Shown: one piece after another, positions 59,008-64,000 of the stretch
Position numbering within the stretch: the first letter of the stretch is position 1
Layout: every line of letters begins with the position of its first letter
Assembly (NCBI GenBank): GCA_018667335.1
Contig: JABIVD010000058.1
Location: 1-64,000 of the forward strand
Direction of reading: 5' to 3'
Source of the DNA: Rhodospirillaceae bacterium
Lineage (GTDB): Bacteria; Pseudomonadota; Alphaproteobacteria; UBA6615
Length of the DNA stretch: 64,000 nucleotides
Notes under the pieces: model-generated
Database searches by the model: none
Told to the model about the DNA's origin: nothing
The model's input: only the letters and a program-made list of their open reading frames with translations
Program-made: the position numbers and the translations under genes

Positions 59008-61302
59008 CTAGGCCGCGTCGGCGGGTACAACGAAGCTGTCGAGCACCTTCTTGTCGCCGGCCTTCTCGAACGCAATGGCGAGCTTGTTGGCATCGATCGC
59101 GGTGATCCGCCCGTAGCCGAACTTCTGGTGAAACACCCGCTCTCCGATGCCGAAACCCTGCGGGTCGGCGTGAATTAGGCTCGCTTCCATGTCGCGTTTC
59201 GGGGCGCGGGATTGCCCACCGCCATAGCCGAGCGCGCGCCCGCGGCCAAATCCGCCCATATCCTGATTGCCTGCATACACGCCGGGTTCGCTGTCGACAT
59301 CGACATGTTCCGGGGGCAATTCATCGACGAAACGCGACGGGATCGCCGACTGCCACTGACCGTGCACGCGCCGGTTCGCGGCAAACAGGATCGTCGCCTC
59401 GCGTTTGGCGCGGGTCAGGCCCACATAGGCGAGGCGACGTTCCTCTTCCAAACCGGCGAGGCCGTTCTCGTCCATATTGCGCTGATGGGGGAACAGGCCC
59501 TCCTCCCAGCCCGGCAGAAACACCGTGTCGAATTCCAGCCCCTTGGCCGAATGCAGGGTCATGATATTGACGAGGTCACTGCCGGCCGCTTCGGTGTTCT
59601 CCATCACCAGAGAGACATGTTCGAGGAACCCGGTGAGATTTTCGAATTCCTCCATCGCGACGACGAGTTCCTTGAGGTTTTCCAGCCGACCGGGCGCCTC
59701 GGGCGACTTGTCGTTCATCAGCATCTCGGTATAGCCGCTCTCGTCGAGCACCATTTCGGCCAGCTCCGAATGGGCGAGCCCCTCGCGGCCGTCTCCCGAC
59801 AGCGCGCGCCAGCGCTCGAAATCGGCAATCAGGTTCCCGAGCGAACTGCGGGTATTCGGGCGCAACTCATCGGTCGTCACCAGTTCTGCTGCCGCCCGAT
59901 AGAGACTTGTTCCCGTCGCCCGCGCCGCCACATGCAGCGTCTGAACCGTGGTATTCCCGATACCGCGCTTGGGCCTGTTGACGATGCGCTCGAAGGCCAG
60001 ATCGTCGTCCGGCTGCTGGATCACCCGCAAATAGGCGAGCGCGTCGCGCAATTCCTGGCGCTCGTAGAAACGCGGGCCGCCGACCACCCGGTAGGGCAGC
60101 CCCAGGGTGAGGAACCGTTCCTCGAACTCGCGGGTCTGAAATCCGGCGCGCACAAGGATGGCGATCTCGTTGAGGGCGACGGGTTTCCCGTCGCGGCCAT
60201 TGCGCTGAATACTCTCGATCCGGTCCGAGACCGTGCGCGCCTCTTCCTCGCCGTCCCACACGCCGCGGATGCGGACCTTCTCGCCGCCGTCGGCCTCGGT
60301 CCACAATGTCTTTCCGAGCCGGCCCTCGTTGCGCGTGATCAGCCCCGACGCCGCGCCCAAAATAGGGCCGGTCGAGCGGTAGTTTTGCTCCAGGCGGACG
60401 ACTTTGGCACCGGGGAAATCTTCCTCGAAACGCAGGATGTTCCCGACCTCAGCGCCGCGCCAGGCATAAATCGACTGGTCGTCGTCGCCAACACAGGCGA
60501 TGTTCTGATGCTTCTGGGCCAGCAACCGGAGCCACAGATACTGGGCCACGTTGGTGTCCTGATATTCGTCCACCAGGATGTATTGGAATCGCTCCTGATA
60601 CTCGGCGAGCACTTCAGGATTTTCGCCGAAGATCGTCAGATTGTGCAGTAACAGGTCACCGAAATCGGCGGCGTTGAGGGTCTTCAGGCGATCCTGATAA
60701 TCGCGATAGAGATCGATCAGGCGCCCGCCTGCCAGATCACCGGCGTCAGCGGCAGAGACCTTGTCCGGGGTCAGGGCGCGGTCCTTCCAGCGCTGGATCA
60801 CTCCCATAAGCACGCGCGCGGGCCAGCGCTTGTCGTCGATATTCTCGGCCGCCAGGAGTTGCTTGAGCAGGCGCACCTGGTCGTCGGCGTCGAGGATCGT
60901 GAAATTGCTCTGCAGGCCGACGAGTTCCGCGTGGCGGCGCACGATCCGGGCCCCGAGCGCATGGAACGTCCCGAGCCAGATCGCCTCTGCGGGACCGCCG
61001 ACCAGTCCGCCGACACGCTCACGCATTTCGCGGGCGGCCCTGTTGGTAAAGGTAACCGCAAGCACCTGATAGGGCCGCGCATGGCCGCGGCGCAGCAGAT
61101 GGGCGAGACGCGTCGTCAAAACGCGCGTCTTGCCGGTTCCGGCACCCGCCAGCACCAGCACCGGCCCGTCGAGCGCCTCGACGGCCTCGCGCTGCGGGCT
61201 GTTGAGCTGCGTCAAATATGGGGCGGGTGCTGCTTCTGCGACCGCGGACGCACCAGAAACCCCTAAATTCTGCGGTTCTTCGATGTGGAATGGATCAGAC
61301 AT
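59008..61302 (-). CDS. uvrD: UvrD/PcrA-family DNA helicase
   Basis: 764 residues, superfamily 1A. Walker A GAGTGKTRVLTTRLAHLLR (about 53), DDDQSIYAWRGA, ILVDEYQDTN (Walker B), VRLEQNYRST, LMTLHSAKGLEFD-like IMTLHSAKGLEFD and VGLTRAKRE. The last 60 residues form a small Tudor-like RNA-polymerase-binding domain (FGYGRITAIDANK). It unwinds DNA in excision and mismatch repair. Whether it is UvrD or PcrA by name is a matter of convention. It is followed by prmA. Confidence 0.94.
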   Translation of the reverse strand: MSDPFHIEEPQNLGVSGASAVAEAAPAPYLTQLNSPQREAVEALDGPVLVLAGAGTGKTRVLTTRLAHLLRRGHARPYQVLAVTFTNRAAREMRERVGGLVGGPAEAIWLGTFHALGARIVRRHAELVGLQSNFTILDADDQVRLLKQLLAAENIDDKRWPARVLMGVIQRWKDRALTPDKVSAADAGDLAGGRLIDLYRDYQDRLKTLNAADFGDLLLHNLTIFGENPEVLAEYQERFQYILVDEYQDTNVAQYLWLRLLAQKHQNIACVGDDDQSIYAWRGAEVGNILRFEEDFPGAKVVRLEQNYRSTGPILGAASGLITRNEGRLGKTLWTEADGGEKVRIRGVWDGEEEARTVSDRIESIQRNGRDGKPVALNEIAILVRAGFQTREFEERFLTLGLPYRVVGGPRFYERQELRDALAYLRVIQQPDDDLAFERIVNRPKRGIGNTTVQTLHVAARATGTSLYRAAAELVTTDELRPNTRSSLGNLIADFERWRALSGDGREGLAHSELAEMVLDESGYTEMLMNDKSPEAPGRLENLKELVVAMEEFENLTGFLEHVSLVMENTEAAGSDLVNIMTLHSAKGLEFDTVFLPGWEEGLFPHQRNMDENGLAGLEEERRLAYVGLTRAKREATILFAANRRVHGQWQSAIPSRFVDELPPEHVDVDSEPGVYAGNQDMGGFGRGRALGYGGGQSRAPKRDMEASLIHADPQGFGIGERVFHQKFGYGRITAIDANKLAIAFEKAGDKKVLDSFVVPADAA

Positions 61303-61445
61303 TTGAGCCGTTGATTATATCACGGCAAAACGATGAGTCGTGGGGGCCGACCGCCGGTTGAATTTCGCGTGATCCGGCGCGCAGCGACTCAATCAGGTGA
61401 TAACATTCGCACCCGGACAAGCTCCTGGCACGATTGGAATGCAAC

Positions 61446-62501
61446 ATGACCATCCTCGCCAAGCACCGTTTCCAAACTGCAACGTCACACATCGGCCGCA
61501 TCGCAATGTTTGCCACGATCGCCACGCTTGCAGCGTTGTTGCTTCTAGCCGTCCCCGGCGCAAATGCACAATCCGGGACATCATCGGGCCCCCAGGAGGT
61601 TCTCGAGGCCGTGGTCGGGATCGACACCCGAATCCCGGGCACGGCGCGCACCGCTGGCACACTCGGCACACAGCGCGAGGGCAGTGGTGTGGTGATCTCC
61701 GATGATGGCCTGGTGCTAACGATCGGCTATCTGATCCTCGAGGCGATCGAAATCGATATCACGCTCGTGGATGGCCGGCGCATTCCCGCCTCCTTCGTGG
61801 CCTATGACCATGAGAGCGGATTCGGTCTGGTCCGCGCTGCCAGCGACCTCGGTCTCCAACCGGTTGGCCTTGGCACATCGGGAGATATGGGGGTCAGCAC
61901 CCAGGTCCTGATCGCCAACCGGCTTGGCCCGGGATCCGCGCAGGGCGTCTTCGTCGTCGACCGGCGTGAGTTCGTCGGTGCGTGGGAGTATCTGCTCGAC
62001 AGCGCGATCTTCACCTCGCCTCCCAACCCGAATTTCAGCGGCGCGGGCCTGTTCGATGCAGACGGCAAGCTGATCGGTATCGGTTCGCTGTTTGTCGGGA
62101 ACGCCGCCGTCTTCCAACGGCCGGTCGCCGGCAACATGTTTGTCCCCATCGACGAGCTCAAACCGATCCTCGACGAGATGGTCGATCAGGGGCGCCGGGC
62201 CGCAGCACCGCGCCCCTGGCTCGGGATCCGGACATCCGAGTTGCGTGACCGCCTGTTCGTCGACGGGGTCTCCGACGATAGTCCTGCCGCACGTGCCGGG
62301 GTCCGCGCGGGTGATCTGATCGTCGCCGTGGATGCCGCACCCGTGGGAACCATGGCCGGATATTTCCGGGCTGTCTGGCGCGATCGGGACGCCGGCGACA
62401 GCGTAACGGTCCGCGTCCTGACCCCGGAGGGTGCACTCAAGGATATCGAGGTTGAATCGATGGATCGCAACAACTGGCTACATCTCGACCCCAGTCTCTA
62501 G
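61446..62501 (+). CDS. HtrA-like PDZ protein, catalytic triad lost
   Basis: 351 residues from the ATG at 61446. A signal peptide ends near residue 42 (PGANA before QSG). A trypsin-like domain (about 50-230) aligns with HtrA: REGSGVVISDDGLVLT is followed by IGYLI where HtrA has NNHV, so His is Tyr; YDHESGFGLV stands for YDPETDLAL, so Asp is Gly; the Ser of GNSGGP is kept in NFSGAGL. A PDZ domain follows (about 245-335, PWLGIRT and SPAARAGVRAGD). It is therefore probably a periplasmic pseudoprotease or binding protein. Monocistronic, divergent from the helicase gene. Confidence 0.85.
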   Translation: MTILAKHRFQTATSHIGRIAMFATIATLAALLLLAVPGANAQSGTSSGPQEVLEAVVGIDTRIPGTARTAGTLGTQREGSGVVISDDGLVLTIGYLILEAIEIDITLVDGRRIPASFVAYDHESGFGLVRAASDLGLQPVGLGTSGDMGVSTQVLIANRLGPGSAQGVFVVDRREFVGAWEYLLDSAIFTSPPNPNFSGAGLFDADGKLIGIGSLFVGNAAVFQRPVAGNMFVPIDELKPILDEMVDQGRRAAAPRPWLGIRTSELRDRLFVDGVSDDSPAARAGVRAGDLIVAVDAAPVGTMAGYFRAVWRDRDAGDSVTVRVLTPEGALKDIEVESMDRNNWLHLDPSL

Positions 62502-62536
62502 CCCGAATGAATTGAATCGAGAGAAACGCTTTGTCG

Positions 62537-64000
62537 TCAGGCATGTTCTTCGGCCCGGACATTTAAAAGCGCATCATTGTGCGCGCGCGCGACATCGAGG
62601 GTCGTCAGTGTACCGCGCAAGATCATGTCGTCACGGTTCGATACGACCGCGACATTCTCATGATCGGAGCCCGAGAGTAGTCGCTGAGCTTCTTCCAGGC
62701 TGTCGGATACCGTCAACACCTTGCCCATTTCATGTGCGATATCACCTGCCCGCTCGGGTGCATCCTCGTTGCTCGGTGCGAGGATAGCGTTGTTCAGATC
62801 CGCATAGTTGATGATGCCAAGCAGCGCACCGCGTTCATCGACCACATACACCTCGCCATTCGGCGATTCCCGCAACTTGCCGTGCAGCGCATCCAGCGAA
62901 ATGTCGGTGTCGGCGGTCACCATATTGGTATGCATCACCCGGCCGACCAACACCCCCTGGAGCAGCGCCTGGTCATGGCCGCTCGACACATTCAGGCCGC
63001 GGCGCTTCAGCTGCACATGGAAGAACGAGCGCCCATAGAATTGATGGGTCAGGACCGATGCCACTGCGGTCGCGATCATCACAGCGATGGTCATCTCGGA
63101 CGAGCCCGTGAGCTCAAATATAATGAAGATCGTCGAGAGTGGCGCACCCATGACCGCGCCGGCCAGAGCGCCAGTGCCGATCAACGCGTAGGCGGGCACG
63201 CCCGAAAACTGGTCGGGAAACACACTTCCCGCGACCACCCCGAATGCCGCCCCCACCAGGGCGCCGAGGATCAGCGACGGAGAGAACACACCGCCGCCGA
63301 AGCGGAACCCCATGCTGATCGCGACAGCCGCCATCTTGGCGATGATCAACACCAGCAGAAGCTCGAGTGCGATCGTACCGTGCAATGCGGCGTCCGCTGT
63401 CAGGAAACCAACGCCGAGAACCTCGGGCACCTGCAGGGCAATAAGGCCGAGAACAATCCCGCCAATCGCCGGCTGCAGCCATTTCGGAATGGGCGTGCGC
63501 GCCACCACCCCATCCATGAGAAAAATCCCGCGCATGAATCCAATCGCGACGACCGCGCAAGCAACACCGAGCAGAATGAAGGCCGGAAACTCCCAGAGCG
63601 AGATCAACTCATGATCCGGGACCGTGAACGAGGGCTCCGATCCGAAGTAGAACCGTCCAATCGCTGTGCCGGTAACAGCCGCGATGAAAATCGGCGCACC
63701 CGCCTTGAGTGACAGATTTCCGACCACCAGCTCGATCGCGAATACGGCACCCGCGACAGGCGCGTTGAACAGCGAGCCGATCGCCGCGGCAACGCCACAC
63801 CCCAGCAGGGTGCGCGACTGAGACCGGTCGAGACGCAACCGATCGGACATCCATGCAGCCAGGGTTGCGCCAAGATGCACCAAAGGCCCCTCACGACCCG
63901 TCGATGCGCCGGCGCCGAGCGAGGCCGCGTTGCCGACTGCCGAAACGAGACCATCGCGCAGCGACATCTTGCCGCCACGCAGCGCGGAGGCCTCAATCAC
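62537..64000 (-). CDS. ClC-family chloride channel with CBS domains (partial, 5' end outside window)
   Basis: 487 residues are visible and the start is beyond the right edge; the first codon in view is a GTG but the N-terminal helices of the fold are missing. ASTGREGPLVHLGA contains the gating Glu of the selectivity filter; GFRFGGGVFSPSLILGA and GAPLSTIFIIFELTG are other ClC marks, with about ten membrane segments in the visible part. Two CBS domains (about residues 360-480 of the visible part) follow, which often bind nucleotides. Channel or proton antiporter cannot be told without the full protein. Convergent with the pseudoprotease, 35 bases apart. Confidence 0.9.
   Translation of the reverse strand: MIEASALRGGKMSLRDGLVSAVGNAASLGAGASTGREGPLVHLGATLAAWMSDRLRLDRSQSRTLLGCGVAAAIGSLFNAPVAGAVFAIELVVGNLSLKAGAPIFIAAVTGTAIGRFYFGSEPSFTVPDHELISLWEFPAFILLGVACAVVAIGFMRGIFLMDGVVARTPIPKWLQPAIGGIVLGLIALQVPEVLGVGFLTADAALHGTIALELLLVLIIAKMAAVAISMGFRFGGGVFSPSLILGALVGAAFGVVAGSVFPDQFSGVPAYALIGTGALAGAVMGAPLSTIFIIFELTGSSEMTIAVMIATAVASVLTHQFYGRSFFHVQLKRRGLNVSSGHDQALLQGVLVGRVMHTNMVTADTDISLDALHGKLRESPNGEVYVVDERGALLGIINYADLNNAILAPSNEDAPERAGDIAHEMGKVLTVSDSLEEAQRLLSGSDHENVAVVSNRDDMILRGTLTTLDVARAHNDALLNVRAEEHA

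Noticed and set aside
59212-60651. Open frame of 479 codons antisense to the helicase
   Set aside because: The helicase is complete with all SF1 motifs; the antisense frame has no domain and no ribosome site.
63998-64000. GTG codon at the right edge as the start of the ClC gene
   Set aside because: The membrane segments before the GREGP filter are missing, so the true start must be outside the window.

Overview
The window is a GC-rich, densely coded stretch of an alphaproteobacterial chromosome. The class call rests on three things seen together: a circularly permuted (two-piece) tmRNA gene, an SspB adaptor of the alphaproteobacterial type, and a gene order and set of family variants (LpxC behind FtsZ, MurE with a meso-diaminopimelate motif, TTC38-like protein, fused oxoprolinase) usual in Rhodospirillales-like bacteria. 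LpxC, BamD and AsmA show a Gram-negative envelope. No insertion sequence, prophage, CRISPR array or tRNA gene was seen; almost everything is chromosomal core.

Layout. 1-2166 (minus): hflK-hflC-DUF2065 membrane protease regulators. 2351-4300 (plus): Mrp/ApbC iron-sulfur carrier, a 372-bp gap holding a nested inverted repeat, and a secreted YHS-domain protein. 4319-5597 (minus): folA and thyA. 5755-8849 (plus): permuted ssrA, then sspB, a TfoX-N protein, fumC and a ribbon-helix-helix protein. 8901-12638 (minus): a giant AsmA protein. 12847-15638 (plus): gamma-glutamyltransferase and an EamA permease. 15635-21941 (minus): 5-oxoprolinase, TTC38-like protein and a Bcr/CflA exporter. 22071-25402 (plus): TerB/DnaJ protein, ABC-F ATPase and AmpD/AmiD-like amidase, then rnpB.

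26067-46056 is a complete division and cell wall (dcw) cluster: mraZ-rsmH-ftsL-ftsI-murE-murF-mraY-murD-ftsW-murG-murC-murB-ddl-ftsQ-ftsA-ftsZ-lpxC. Nearly every junction up to ftsA overlaps by a few bases; ftsZ and lpxC are set apart by leaders with strong hairpins. Four NCCCA (TGGGN on the other strand) boxes at exact 10-bp spacing overlap the mraZ promoter and are the expected MraZ operator. bamD, recN, an EamA permease and ligA follow.

51877-58101 is accessory metabolism: an aryl-CoA-type flavin monooxygenase next to a BKACE-family protein that lacks one zinc-binding histidine, an aminopeptidase P, and a cupin/GMC oxidoreductase pair. 58123-64000 holds prmA, a UvrD/PcrA helicase, an HtrA-like PDZ protein that has lost its catalytic His and Asp, and a ClC channel cut by the window edge.

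Most worth following: (1) the three-way-junction-like element at 3645-3733; (2) the zinc-ligand-deficient BKACE plus monooxygenase pair; (3) the tag-encoding RNA placed beside the gene for its own degradation adaptor, with a shortened tag; (4) the HtrA pseudoprotease; (5) a calcium-loop-like tail on BamD. All function calls are from reading the sequence; no database search was run.
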